Position numbers and translations under genes: made by a program. Under the pieces are notes generated by a model. That model searched no databases, had not been told where the DNA came from, and saw nothing but the letters and a program-made list of their open reading frames with translations. Shown piece by piece: positions 55,798 to 64,000 of a DNA stretch of 64,000 nucleotides (position 1 is its first letter; every line of letters starts with the position of its first letter). Source of the stretch: Actinokineospora terrae (GTDB lineage Bacteria; Actinomycetota; Actinomycetes; Mycobacteriales; Pseudonocardiaceae); the NCBI RefSeq assembly GCF_900111175.1, contig NZ_FOGI01000006.1:460104-524103 (forward strand). Reading direction: 5' to 3'.

Positions 55798-56265
55798 ATG
55801 ACCGAGCATCCCCGCGGTGTGGCCCGCAGGCTCGTCGCCGTGACCCGCGGCGGCGACCTCGACCCCACCGCACGCACCGGCGCGCTCGACGTGCTCGCCG
55901 GACCGGACCACCGCGACCGCCTCGCCGCCGTGCTGCACGAGCTGGTGGTGGCCACCGCCGACATGATGCTGTGCCGCGCCGAGTCGACCGGACCGGACAA
56001 GGCCTTCGTGCTCGACCTGCGCGACGACGCGGGCGAGGTGGTCGACGTGGACACCCTGGACCCGCCGGTGCGCGCCCTGGTGCGGGCGCTGCTCGCGCAG
56101 CTCAACGGGCGCCCCGACGACGTGCAGACCCAGCTCGACCTGGCGATGCTCGACGACCCGCGGTTCGACCCGGTCGACGTGCTGGTGCTGGCGCTGCTGT
56201 GGACGGTGGGATCGATCGAGTGGTGCGAGCAGCACGACGCGCCGACCCCCGGTTGGCTCGTATGA
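55798..56265 (+). CDS. Unknown protein coupled to GAF-ANTAR, 155 aa
   Basis: ATG with GGAGGG upstream; overlaps the next gene by 4 nt. Helical, acidic (DLRDDAGEVVDVDTLDPPVRALVRALL; VLVLALLWTVGSIEWCEQHD). No motif I can name. Position between a MEDS sensor and a GAF-ANTAR regulator suggests an adaptor or input protein in this module. Confidence 0.68.
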   Translation: MTEHPRGVARRLVAVTRGGDLDPTARTGALDVLAGPDHRDRLAAVLHELVVATADMMLCRAESTGPDKAFVLDLRDDAGEVVDVDTLDPPVRALVRALLAQLNGRPDDVQTQLDLAMLDDPRFDPVDVLVLALLWTVGSIEWCEQHDAPTPGWLV

Positions 56266-56987
56266 GCGGTGTGGTCACCCTCGCTGAGGAACTGGCGGAG
56301 ATGACCAGGTTGGTCGAGGGCGACGACGTCCACTCCGCCTTCGACCGCTTCACCGCCAGGGTGGCGGGCACGATCCCCGGCTGCGCGCACGCCGCCCTCA
56401 CGGTGCGCACCCACCGCGGCGACTTCGAGACGGTGGGCACCCAGCCCGTCGACCTCCTCGAACCCGGTCCCGTCACCGAGGCGTTGATCCACCACGAACC
56501 GCGCCGCCTCGACGACGCCTCGGCCGACGAACGCTGGCCCACCTTCTCCACGCAGCTGCTGTTGGCCGGGTGGCAGGCGTGTCTGTCGCTACCGGTGCCG
56601 ACCGGCGAACGAGGACAGGCGGTGCTGACGGTGTTCTCGCGGGACCCCGACCAGTTCGGCGAGGCCTCGCACGACCTGGTGATGCTGCTGACGCTGAACG
56701 CGGGCGTGGTCTTCGACAACGTCTCGCTCTACCACCACAGCACCCGCTTGATCGAACAGCTGCGCACGGCACTGACCACCCGCGCCACCATCGGCCAGGC
56801 CCAGGGCCTGTTGATGCAGCAGTTCGGCTACGACTCCGAGGCCGCGTTCGACACGCTCACCCGCGCCTCGCAGAACTCCAACCGCAAGCTCCGCGATGTC
56901 GCCGCGTCCATGGTCGAGGCGCACAACAACCACACCTTCGCCGCGGTCCTCCAGGCGTTCAACCTCTCCGCGCCGGATCTCGTCTAG
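56262..56987 (+). CDS. GAF-ANTAR domain RNA-binding regulator
   Basis: 241 residues. GAF domain (about 20-165) with IPGCAHAALTVRTHRGDFETV and ACLSLPVPTGERGQAVLTVFSRDPDQF; ANTAR domain (about 175-235) RTALTTRATIGQAQGLLMQQFGYDSEAAFDTLTRASQNSNRKLRDVAASMV. Senses a small ligand and acts on nascent RNA as an antiterminator. Its TAG stop and the convergent recQ stop share the palindrome CTAG. Confidence 0.92.
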   Translation: MSGVVTLAEELAEMTRLVEGDDVHSAFDRFTARVAGTIPGCAHAALTVRTHRGDFETVGTQPVDLLEPGPVTEALIHHEPRRLDDASADERWPTFSTQLLLAGWQACLSLPVPTGERGQAVLTVFSRDPDQFGEASHDLVMLLTLNAGVVFDNVSLYHHSTRLIEQLRTALTTRATIGQAQGLLMQQFGYDSEAAFDTLTRASQNSNRKLRDVAASMVEAHNNHTFAAVLQAFNLSAPDLV

Positions 56988-58864
56988 TCCAGTTCGGACA
57001 GAGTGTCCAGGATCTGTTGGCCGTACCGCGCGAGCTTGGCCTCGCCCACGCCGCTTATCCCGGTCAGGTCCGACATCACCTTGGGCCGCGCCGCCGCGAT
57101 CTGCCGCAGTGTCGCGTCGTGGAAGATGACGTAGGCGGGAACGCCCTGCTCCTTGGCCGAAGCCGCCCGCCACGCGCGCAGAGCCTCGAACACCGGCGCC
57201 GCCTCCGCGGGCATGTCCACCGCGGCCGCTTTGGCCGACTGCCGCGACGTCGAGGTCCGGGCGACCTTCTCCGGTTCGCGCCGCATCAACACCTCGCGGC
57301 CCTTGAACAGCACCTCGGCGCTGCCGTCGGTCAACGCGAGCGTTCCGTACTCACCGGTGACGTCGAGCAGGCCCTGGGCGAGCAACTGCCTGGCCACACC
57401 GCGCCACTGGCTCTCGGTGAGCTCGGTGCCCTTGCCGAACACCGACAGCTCGTCGTGCCGGTGCTGGCTGACCTTCTCCGTCTGCTTGCCCAGCAGGATG
57501 TCGACGACCTGCACCACACCGAAGTGCTGGCCGCGCTCGTGGTCGAGCCGGTACACCGCCGAGAGCAGCTTCTGCGCGGGCACCGTGCCGTCCCAGGTCT
57601 GCGGCGGGGTCAGGCAGGTGTCGCAGTTGCCGCACGCCTTGCCGCTCTGGCCGAAGTAGTTGAGCAGCTGCACGCGCCTGCACTCGACCGTCTCGCACAG
57701 CGCGAGCATGGCGTCGAGGTGCCGGTTGAGCTTGCGGCGGTGCGCGGTGTCGCCCTCGGAGTTCTCGATCAGCTTGCGCTGGGTGACCACGTCGGTGAGG
57801 CCGTAGGCCAGCCACGCGGTGGACGGCTGGCCGTCGCGGCCCGCCCGGCCGGTCTCCTGGTAGTACCCCTCCACCGACTTCGGCAGGTCGAGGTGCGCGA
57901 CGAACCGGACGTCGGGCTTGTCGATGCCCATGCCGAACGCGATGGTGGCCACCACGACCAGGCCGTCCTCGCGCAGGAACCGGGACTGGTTGGTCGCCCT
58001 GACCCGCGCGTCCAGGCCCGCGTGGTACGGCACGGCCGGGATCCCGTTGTCGGACAGGAACTGCGCGGTCTTCTCCACCGACGCGCGCGACAGGCAGTAG
58101 ACGATCCCGGCCTCGCCGCGGTGCTCGGTGCGCAGCAGGTCGAGCAGCTGCTTGGTCGGGCTGGCCTTGGGCACGATCCGGTACTGGATGTTGGGCCGGT
58201 CGAAGCTGGCCACGAAGTGCTTGGCGGCGCCCAGGTTCAGCCGCTGCGCGATCTCGGTGTGCGTCGCCTTGGTCGCGGTGGCGGTCAACGCGATCCGGGG
58301 TACTTCCGGCCACCGCTCGTGCAGCGCTGACAGTTCCAGGTAGTCCGGCCGGAAGTCGTGGCCCCACTGGGACACACAGTGCGCCTCGTCGATCGCGAAC
58401 AGCGCGATCTTGCCCCGGTCGAGCAGCTGCGCCGTTGACTCCAACCGCAGCCGTTCCGGCGCTAGGTACAGCAGGTCGAGCTCGCCGTCGACGAAGGCCT
58501 TCTCCACCTCGCGGCGGGCCATCGAGTCCTGCGTGGAGTTGAGGAACCCGGCGCGCACGCCCAGGTTGCGCAGGGCGTCCACCTGGTCCTGCATCAACGC
58601 GATCAGCGGCGAGATCACCACGCCGGCACCCGGGCGGACCAGCGCCGGGATCTGGTAGCACAGCGACTTGCCGCCGCCGGTGGGCATCAGCACCAGCGCG
58701 TCACCGCCGTCGGCGACGGTGGTGATGATCTCCTCCTGCTCGCCGCGGAAGGAGTCGTAGCCGAACACCCGGTTCAGCACCTCGGTGACGGCGTCCCTGG
58801 TCGCGGTGGCGGGTGGCTCGGTCGGCTCGGTACTGGGGTGGGTTTCGCTCGGCACGGCGGACAC
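56984..58864 (-). CDS. recQ: ATP-dependent DNA helicase RecQ
   Basis: 626 residues. FRGEQEEIITTVADG, Walker A MPTGGGKSLCYQIPAL, motif II AIDEAHCVSQWGHDFRPDY, motif VI QETGRAGRDGQPS; RQC zinc cysteines CRRVQLLNYFGQSGKACGNCDTC; C-terminal HRDC segment RQIAAARPKVMSDLTGISGVGEAKLARYG. 3'-5' helicase in recombination repair. GTG start. Overlaps the ANTAR gene tail to tail. Confidence 0.95.
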   Translation of the reverse strand: MSAVPSETHPSTEPTEPPATATRDAVTEVLNRVFGYDSFRGEQEEIITTVADGGDALVLMPTGGGKSLCYQIPALVRPGAGVVISPLIALMQDQVDALRNLGVRAGFLNSTQDSMARREVEKAFVDGELDLLYLAPERLRLESTAQLLDRGKIALFAIDEAHCVSQWGHDFRPDYLELSALHERWPEVPRIALTATATKATHTEIAQRLNLGAAKHFVASFDRPNIQYRIVPKASPTKQLLDLLRTEHRGEAGIVYCLSRASVEKTAQFLSDNGIPAVPYHAGLDARVRATNQSRFLREDGLVVVATIAFGMGIDKPDVRFVAHLDLPKSVEGYYQETGRAGRDGQPSTAWLAYGLTDVVTQRKLIENSEGDTAHRRKLNRHLDAMLALCETVECRRVQLLNYFGQSGKACGNCDTCLTPPQTWDGTVPAQKLLSAVYRLDHERGQHFGVVQVVDILLGKQTEKVSQHRHDELSVFGKGTELTESQWRGVARQLLAQGLLDVTGEYGTLALTDGSAEVLFKGREVLMRREPEKVARTSTSRQSAKAAAVDMPAEAAPVFEALRAWRAASAKEQGVPAYVIFHDATLRQIAAARPKVMSDLTGISGVGEAKLARYGQQILDTLSELD

Positions 58865-58977
58865 GGCGGCGATCCTACGGGCTCGTCGGATTTCGCCGGG
58901 GTCCGGTGCGCGCGGCCTGTGGACAACTACCCTGGCGGCATGACCTCGAGGCCCACCCCGACCCCGGTGCCGGACCG

Positions 58978-59952
58978 ATGAGCAACACCGAGGCCGCGCC
59001 CGCGGCGCTCTCGTGCAGGCCGGACCCGGCCACCCCCGGCGTCGAGGTGCTGACCGCGCGCGAGGTGCCCCTGGGCGGTCCGCGGGCGATGCGGGTCCGG
59101 CGCACGTTGCCGCAGCGCGACAGGTCGCTGATCGGCGCGTGGTGCTTCGTCGACCACTACGGCCCGGACCGGGTCTCGGACGCCGGTGGCATGGACGTGG
59201 CCCCCCACCCGCACACCGGGCTGCAGACGGTGAGCTGGCTGTTCTCGGGGGAGATCGAGCACCGCGACAGCCTGGGCACCCATGAGTTCGTCCGGCCCGG
59301 TGAGGTCAACCTGATGACCGGCGGCGCGGGGATCTGCCACTCGGAGGTCTCCACCGCGGCGACCGAGGTCCTGCACGGCGTGCAGCTGTGGGTAGCGCTG
59401 CCGGACGAGCACCGCGATGCCCCGCGTGCGTTCGAGCACTACGCGCCTGAGCCGGTCGTGCTTGATGGGGGGACCGCGCGCGTGTTCCTCGGGTCGTTGG
59501 CGGGCAGCAAGTCCCCGGTCGCCACGTTCACGCCGCTGCTCGGTGCGGAAGTCGTAGTGGAACCGCGCGACAGGGTCACGCTGGACGTCGACCCGGCGTT
59601 TGAGCACGGGGTCCTGCTCGACACAGGGCAGATTTGTGTGTCGGGGGAGCCTCTTGGGCTATCCGAACTCGGTTACCTGGGACGTGGGCGGTCGCAGCTA
59701 GACCTGACCAACCTTGGTGACGAGCCTTCGCGCGTGCTGGTGCTGGGCGGTCCGCCGTTCACGGAGCCGATCCTGATGTGGTGGAACTTCGTGGCCCGCA
59801 CACACGAGGAGATCGTCGCCTACCGCGAGGCGTGGCAGAACGAGTCGGACCAGTTCGGTCGCGTAGAGGGCTACACGGGTAGTCCAGCGAGGTTGCCCGC
59901 ACCTGTGCTGCCACCGGTCACGATCAAACCGCGTCGTAACCGCAGTTCTTAG
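58978..59952 (+). CDS. Pirin family protein
   Basis: 324 residues. Iron ligands: two His in PHPHTGLQTVSW, plus His and Glu in CHSEVST. N-terminal cupin entry VRRTLPQRDRSLIGAWCFVDHYGP. Pirins are bicupins; some have quercetin dioxygenase activity, others are regulatory. Ends with a basic tail. ATG 58978 has no obvious ribosome site. The stop overlaps the convergent hydrolase by 4 nt. Confidence 0.9.
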   Translation: MSNTEAAPAALSCRPDPATPGVEVLTAREVPLGGPRAMRVRRTLPQRDRSLIGAWCFVDHYGPDRVSDAGGMDVAPHPHTGLQTVSWLFSGEIEHRDSLGTHEFVRPGEVNLMTGGAGICHSEVSTAATEVLHGVQLWVALPDEHRDAPRAFEHYAPEPVVLDGGTARVFLGSLAGSKSPVATFTPLLGAEVVVEPRDRVTLDVDPAFEHGVLLDTGQICVSGEPLGLSELGYLGRGRSQLDLTNLGDEPSRVLVLGGPPFTEPILMWWNFVARTHEEIVAYREAWQNESDQFGRVEGYTGSPARLPAPVLPPVTIKPRRNRSS

Positions 59953-60710
59953 CCTGTCAGGAACTTGAGTACGGCTTGGTTCCACTGCTGCGGGTGGGTT
60001 ATGTGCACGCCGTGGGGGCCACTGGGGATGACCACCGTTGGCGCGTCGACCCTGTGCGATGGCGCTACCGCGTCACCCTCGCCGCTGATGACGAGCGTCG
60101 GCAAGCCCGCTGCGGCGACGTCTGCGGCTAGATCGAGCGTTGGGTCTGACCACGCGTCGATCACGGTGAGGGTCGCGCGTGCCGATGAGGCTGCCGCTGT
60201 CGAGAGCAGGTGTCGGCGCGTGGCCTCGTCGAGCGCGATCTCGCCATTGACGCTGAAGAACCGGGTCAGGACGTCGTCCAGCATCGCGACCCGATGCCAT
60301 CTGGCCGCTGCGCGCAGGTCGCGTCCTAGCGCTGAGGCGCCACCCAACGGGCTGGCCAACACCAGCCCGTGCACCCTGTCAGACCCGTGCGTCGCTAGAT
60401 AGCGGGCTGTCTCGACAGCGCCAGAGGAGAAACCGACCAGAACGACGTCGGTCAGGTCTAAGTGCGTGATCAATCCGTGTAAGTCGTCGACGAGGGTCGC
60501 CGGGGTGTAGCCGTCCCACGCGCGGGTCGTGCGGCCGAACCCGCGCCGGTCGTAGGTGAGCACCCGGTGTCCCGCCTCGACCAGCGCGCCGACCTGGCAC
60601 TCCCACGACTCCGAGGTCAGCGGCCACCCCGCCACGAGCAGCACGGGCGGCCCCGAGCCCGCGTCCTCGTAGTACAGCTCGACGTCCGGTCCGACTCGCA
60701 GCAGCGGCAC
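59949..60710 (-). CDS. Alpha/beta hydrolase
   Basis: 253 residues. Oxyanion region LLVAGWPLTSESWE, nucleophile in VLVGFSSGAVETARY, acid in VISGEGDAVAP and His in PSGPHGVHITHPQQW. Resembles non-heme chloroperoxidase/esterase hydrolases. GTG 60710 chosen since AAGGGG precedes it; GTG 60725 is possible. Divergent from the LuxR regulator with a palindrome between, so likely its target. Confidence 0.88.
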   Translation of the reverse strand: MPLLRVGPDVELYYEDAGSGPPVLLVAGWPLTSESWECQVGALVEAGHRVLTYDRRGFGRTTRAWDGYTPATLVDDLHGLITHLDLTDVVLVGFSSGAVETARYLATHGSDRVHGLVLASPLGGASALGRDLRAAARWHRVAMLDDVLTRFFSVNGEIALDEATRRHLLSTAAASSARATLTVIDAWSDPTLDLAADVAAAGLPTLVISGEGDAVAPSHRVDAPTVVIPSGPHGVHITHPQQWNQAVLKFLTG

Positions 60711-60764
60711 AGCACACCCCTTCACCCAGGTCCACAGCGTGGAACTCCGGGGACGTCTGTGAAT

Positions 60765-60778
60765 CGGTCATCTGACCG
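60765..60778. promoter_or_regulatory. Palindrome in the hydrolase-LuxR divergent gap
   Basis: CGGTCA-TC-TGACCG is a perfect 6-bp inverted repeat, about 55 nt upstream of either gene. Candidate operator or LuxR-type box. Confidence 0.5.
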
Positions 60779-60828
60779 CACATACATGAGGATCGTTCGG
60801 TAGGTCGTACGTAGGGCAGAGTGGGGAC

Positions 60829-63474
60829 GTGGACGTGATCGGCCGCGCGGCGGAGCTGGCAGCGCTGCGGCGCGTGATCGATCGGGACCCCGGCGTCGAG
60901 CCCAACCTGGTGCTGCACGGCGACCCTGGGGTCGGCAAGACGGTGCTGCTGCGGGCCGGGATCGAGTACGCGACCGGGCGCGGGGTCCGCGTGCTGGGCG
61001 GGTCCGGCTACGAGAGCGAGGCGCAGCTGGCCTTCGCCGGCCTGCACCAGCTGTTCGCGCCCGTGCTCGACTACTTCGACCGGGTGGAGCCGTACCACCG
61101 CGAGGTGCTGCGCCGCGTGCTCGGGTTCGAGGCGGGTCCGGTGCCCGACCGGCTGGCGATCTCGGTGGCCTCGCTCGCGGTGCTGGCCGAGGTGGCCAAG
61201 GACGGCCCGGTGCTGGTCGCGGTCGAGGACGCGCACTGGGTGGACCACCCCACCCGCGAGGTCATGATGTTCATCCTGCTGCGGCTGCGCCCCTACGACC
61301 TGAGGGCGATCTTCGCGCGCAGGCCGTTGCTCAGCAGTGAGCGCGTCACCCCCAGCATCCACATGTACGAGGTGAACCCGCTCCCGGACGTTGACGCTAT
61401 GGAGCTGCTGGCTCGGTCTTACCCTGACTTGCCTGTGCGGGCGCGTGAGCAGGTACTTCGCTACGCGGCGGGCAACCCGTTGGCGCTAGTCGAGCTGCCC
61501 GCGGTACTCGGCACAGATGCCGCTACCGGGCTGGAGATGCTGCCCCCCGGTGCGTCGACCAGGACCAAGCTGGAGTCGACCTTCGCGGGTCGGGTGCGAG
61601 AGCTCGACACCGACCTGCGCCGGATGTTGCTCCTGACCGCCCTCGACGGCGACCTGCTGGAGAACCGCGCGCACCCGACCTCGCTGGCGCAGCCGCTGCT
61701 GGCCGAGCTGGAGCGGGTCGGCCTGATCACCCACGACTCCACCCTGTCCGGCCTGCGGTTCCGGCACCCGCTGGTGCGCTCGGCGATCATCGACTCGGCC
61801 GCGCCCGACGAGCTGCGCGCCGCCAACGCCGAACTCGCCGAGCGGTACCGGGACGCCCCGGAACGGCGGGTCTGGCACCTCGCGGAGGCCGCGGTCGAGG
61901 CGGACGAGGCCGTCGCCGCCGAGATCGAGCGGACGGCGCTCGCGGCGAGCCTGCGCGGCGGCAGCGGCCTGGCCGTCCCCGCGTTGCGCCGGGCCGCCGC
62001 GCTGAGCCCGGACCCCGCCGACGCTGCCGCGCGGCTGCACCGCGGCGCCGAGTTGGCGGGGGAGTCCGGCCAGCTGCACCTGGCGCAGAAGCTGCTCGAC
62101 GAGGCCCGCGCCCTGCTCGACGACCCCGCGCACGGCCTGGTCACCCGCGCCAGGATCGCCCTGCTGCGCGACGGTGACCTCTCCGGCGCGCGCAGGCTGC
62201 TCGAACACACGCCGGTGACAGACCGGGTGCTGCATCTATGGCTGACCATCGCCACCTACACCCAGGACCCGGACGAGTGGGACAGGCTGGGCAAGGCTCT
62301 AGCCGCCATCGAGAACCCCGACGAGTCCACGCTGCTCTCGTACGACGTCCTCTCCAGCGCCCCTGTCGCTGACGCGCCGCGACGACTTCACACCGCGTTC
62401 GATCTCTTACCCGCGACCGCGTCTCCTGGCCGGATCGTGGACCTGTGCAGGCTCGCGACCTGGCTGGACTCACTGCACGAGCACCGGACCCGGTTGCGTG
62501 ACCTGATCGACCGGGAAAGCGGCGGGGGAGCGGTCACGCACGTCGCCGCCTGCCACTGGTTCGCCGCCCACGACCACTTCCTGGCAGGCGACTGGGACGC
62601 CGCCGAGTCGTCCGCCGAGGCCGGGCTGGACCTGTGCGTGCGGCACGACCTGGAGTTGATCGCGCAAGACCTGCGCTGCACGCTGGGCTGGCTCGCCGCG
62701 AACAGGGGAGACGTCGACAGCGCGCGGGAGTACAGCAGCACGGTCGAACGGTGGGCAGAGCCGCGAGGCAGCGCGCTGCACTTAGCCCTATCCGCCCGAA
62801 ACATCGCCGCTGCGGCACTGGCAGAGGGCGACTACGAGACCGCTTACGTCACCTTGTCCGCTATCGCCGAGCACGCCAGTTACGCCCCCTGGCTCTTGTT
62901 CGACCTTGTCGAGTCCGCGGTCCGCACCCGCCGACCCGCCACCGCGTACGTCGAAGCCGCCGAACAAGCCCGCCTAGCCGACCGCTCCCCCCGCCTCCGC
63001 CTCCACGTCTTCGCAGCCAAAGCCCTGAGCACCCCCGACGACAACACCGCGATAGCCCTGTTCCGCGCCGCGCTGGCCCTACCCCTGGTCGAACAATGGC
63101 CCTTCGACCACGCCCGAATCCGCCTAGCCCTAGGCGAAACCCACCGAAGAAACCACCGCCCCGGCGAAGCCCGCCCAGAACTCCGCCGCGCCGCAGAGCT
63201 CTTCCGCCGCACCGGAGCCACGACCTGGCAACGCAGAGCAGAACAAGAACTCCGAGCCACCGGGCTGGCCATCAACACCGAGCCCACCGCTGACACCCTT
63301 ACCGCACAGCAGTTGGAGGTGGCCAACCTCGCCGCCACCGGCCTCACCAACAAGGAAATCGCCGAACGCCTTTACCTCTCTCCCCGTACGGTTAGCGCCC
63401 ATCTCTATCGCATCTTCCCCAAGCTGGGGATAACGACCCGCTCGGCTCTTCGGGACGCGCTCGCGTCTCTGTGA
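60829..63474 (+). CDS. Large LuxR-family ATPase regulator (LAL type)
   Basis: 881 residues. N-terminal AAA ATPase with Walker A LHGDPGVGKTVLLRAG and Walker B VLVAVEDAHWVDHPTREV; a long TPR-like helical middle (GAELAGESGQLHLAQKLLDEARALL and similar); C-terminal LuxR HTH LTAQQLEVANLAATGLTNKEIAERLYLSPRTVSAHLYRIFPKLGI. LAL regulators commonly control antibiotic or sugar pathways, but here only a hydrolase is near. GTG 60829. The last 500 bp are markedly C-rich on the coding strand. Confidence 0.9.
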   Translation: MDVIGRAAELAALRRVIDRDPGVEPNLVLHGDPGVGKTVLLRAGIEYATGRGVRVLGGSGYESEAQLAFAGLHQLFAPVLDYFDRVEPYHREVLRRVLGFEAGPVPDRLAISVASLAVLAEVAKDGPVLVAVEDAHWVDHPTREVMMFILLRLRPYDLRAIFARRPLLSSERVTPSIHMYEVNPLPDVDAMELLARSYPDLPVRAREQVLRYAAGNPLALVELPAVLGTDAATGLEMLPPGASTRTKLESTFAGRVRELDTDLRRMLLLTALDGDLLENRAHPTSLAQPLLAELERVGLITHDSTLSGLRFRHPLVRSAIIDSAAPDELRAANAELAERYRDAPERRVWHLAEAAVEADEAVAAEIERTALAASLRGGSGLAVPALRRAAALSPDPADAAARLHRGAELAGESGQLHLAQKLLDEARALLDDPAHGLVTRARIALLRDGDLSGARRLLEHTPVTDRVLHLWLTIATYTQDPDEWDRLGKALAAIENPDESTLLSYDVLSSAPVADAPRRLHTAFDLLPATASPGRIVDLCRLATWLDSLHEHRTRLRDLIDRESGGGAVTHVAACHWFAAHDHFLAGDWDAAESSAEAGLDLCVRHDLELIAQDLRCTLGWLAANRGDVDSAREYSSTVERWAEPRGSALHLALSARNIAAAALAEGDYETAYVTLSAIAEHASYAPWLLFDLVESAVRTRRPATAYVEAAEQARLADRSPRLRLHVFAAKALSTPDDNTAIALFRAALALPLVEQWPFDHARIRLALGETHRRNHRPGEARPELRRAAELFRRTGATTWQRRAEQELRATGLAINTEPTADTLTAQQLEVANLAATGLTNKEIAERLYLSPRTVSAHLYRIFPKLGITTRSALRDALASL

Positions 63475-63596
63475 TCTGGATGGGTTGTGGGGGTGTCCAC
63501 AGGGGGGAGGTTCACTCTGGGGGTGTGGTGGGGTCGCTACTAGGCTGTGTATCGGGGGGTGCTTGGGGCGGTTTGATCTTGAGCTGAGGGGTGTCT

Positions 63597-63672
63597 GGCT
63601 CTCGGTCTCGCCTGCGGCGTCGACGAACAGACCTCGCCTTCGGCATTGGCCTGGGCGCGAGTTTCGAGCTGT
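63597..63672 (+). repeat. REP-like extragenic repeat, copy B
   Basis: Begins GGCTCTCGGTCTCGCCTGCG and aligns at about 80% with 10778-10855, including GCCTTCGGCATTG. As there, it ends directly at a copy of the 31-bp terminal sequence. Confidence 0.75.
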
Positions 63673-63703
63673 GCTCGATGGGGCGAACTTGTTTTGTGCG
63701 GGG
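63673..63703 (+). mobile_element. Probable terminal inverted repeat of the IS30-type element
   Basis: Identical over 31 bp to the left arm of the 10856-10997 element. It lies 8 nt beyond the transposase stop, where an IS end belongs. The other end is outside the window. Confidence 0.7.
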
Positions 63704-63711
63704 CCTTGACC

Positions 63712-64000
63712 TCAACCGGTGATCGCGCCGCCGTGGTTGACCAGCAGTTCGTTCATCTTTTCGATGGGTTTGTACCAGTCGAGGGTCTGGCGGGGGCGGC
63801 CGTTGAGTTCGTGGGCCACGTCGTCGAGGTGGGCCTGGGAGTGGACCGAGAGGTCGGTTCCCTTGGGGAAGTACTGGCGGAGTAACCGGTTGGTGTTCTC
63901 GTTCGTCCCGCGTTGCCACGGCGAGTGAGGATCGCAGAAATACACGGGCATTCCAGTGGCCGTGGTGAAGGTGGCGTGGTCTGCCATCTCGCTGCCTTGG
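63712..64000 (-). CDS. IS30-family transposase, C-terminal part (N-terminus beyond window)
   Basis: About 96 residues visible, frame open to the window edge. QGSEMADHATFTTATGMPVYF follows the position of the second catalytic Asp; CDPHSPWQRGTNENTNRLLRQYFPKGTDLS contains the catalytic Glu of the DDE triad. Ends LLVNHGGAITG. High match to the IS30 rve core pattern. Flanked by its terminal repeat, so the element appears intact on this side. Confidence 0.9.
   Translation of the reverse strand, partial: QGSEMADHATFTTATGMPVYFCDPHSPWQRGTNENTNRLLRQYFPKGTDLSVHSQAHLDDVAHELNGRPRQTLDWYKPIEKMNELLVNHGGAITG

Overview
The window is very GC-rich DNA, with codon third positions almost all G or C, GTG starts common, and short intergenic gaps. 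The gene set is typical of a soil actinomycete: a NIT-kinase/Roadblock/DUF742/GTPase 'conservon', a SigB/F-type sigma factor with RsbW/RsbV/ANTAR partners, Ku, a DUF3516-type helicase, a glycine riboswitch and a DasR-like site. Protein style and gene order suggest Pseudonocardiaceae (Actinokineospora, Saccharothrix, Lentzea or Amycolatopsis-like). This placement is inferred. No rRNA, tRNA, CRISPR, prophage or biosynthetic megacluster is visible. The only mobile DNA is an IS30-type end at the right edge and one or two small related elements.

Layout. 0-3.7 kb: a partial membrane protein, a TetR repressor divergent from an acyl-CoA dehydrogenase, and a family III CoA-transferase/racemase. 4.2-7 kb: small membrane proteins and a membrane-anchored lytic transglycosylase. 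7-10.8 kb: a polyamine operon (ornithine decarboxylase, speD, speE) divergent from a GPH sugar-type symporter. 10.8-11.1 kb: an extragenic repeat and a 142-bp inverted-repeat element. 11.1-13.1 kb: acetate-type symporter plus DUF485. 13.8-19 kb: a four-gene conservon with a possible 17-codon leader. 19-21 kb: lysine/arginine exporter, its LysR regulator and a TetR. 21.3-23.6 kb: acyl-CoA dehydrogenase and Zn alcohol dehydrogenase. 24.7-27.3 kb: CbiMNQO cobalt/nickel ECF importer. 27.3-31.9 kb: tandem glycine riboswitch followed by gcvT-gcvH-glyA-sdaA, a route from glycine to serine to pyruvate. 32-36.5 kb: Ku with a tiny Cys-rich partner, a sigma factor/anti-sigma/ANTAR block, a Cys-free HesB-like protein and an orphan.

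36.6-40.4 kb: dihydrolipoamide dehydrogenase and three secreted proteins, two of them tandem paralogues. 40.5-46.5 kb: glutamate synthase gltBD with a structured leader. 47-49 kb: FxsA, a Cu/Zn-SOD-like secreted protein with a DasR-like palindrome upstream, and a Nudix-NYN fusion. 49.1-53.5 kb: a large helicase, an unknown protein and a phosphoesterase. 53.6-57 kb: a second stress-signalling block (RsbW, RsbV, MEDS-HATPase, unknown, GAF-ANTAR). 57-63.5 kb: RecQ, pirin, an alpha/beta hydrolase and a large LuxR-type ATPase regulator. 63.6-64 kb: IS30-family transposase end.

Recurring sequence-level themes are short tandem duplications spanning or lying just beyond stop codons (5.1, 31.9 and 53.6 kb; a related array at 35.8 kb), perfect hairpins between convergent genes, and a 31-bp terminal sequence seen at 3.7, 10.9 and 63.7 kb that links a small MITE-like element to the IS30-type transposase.
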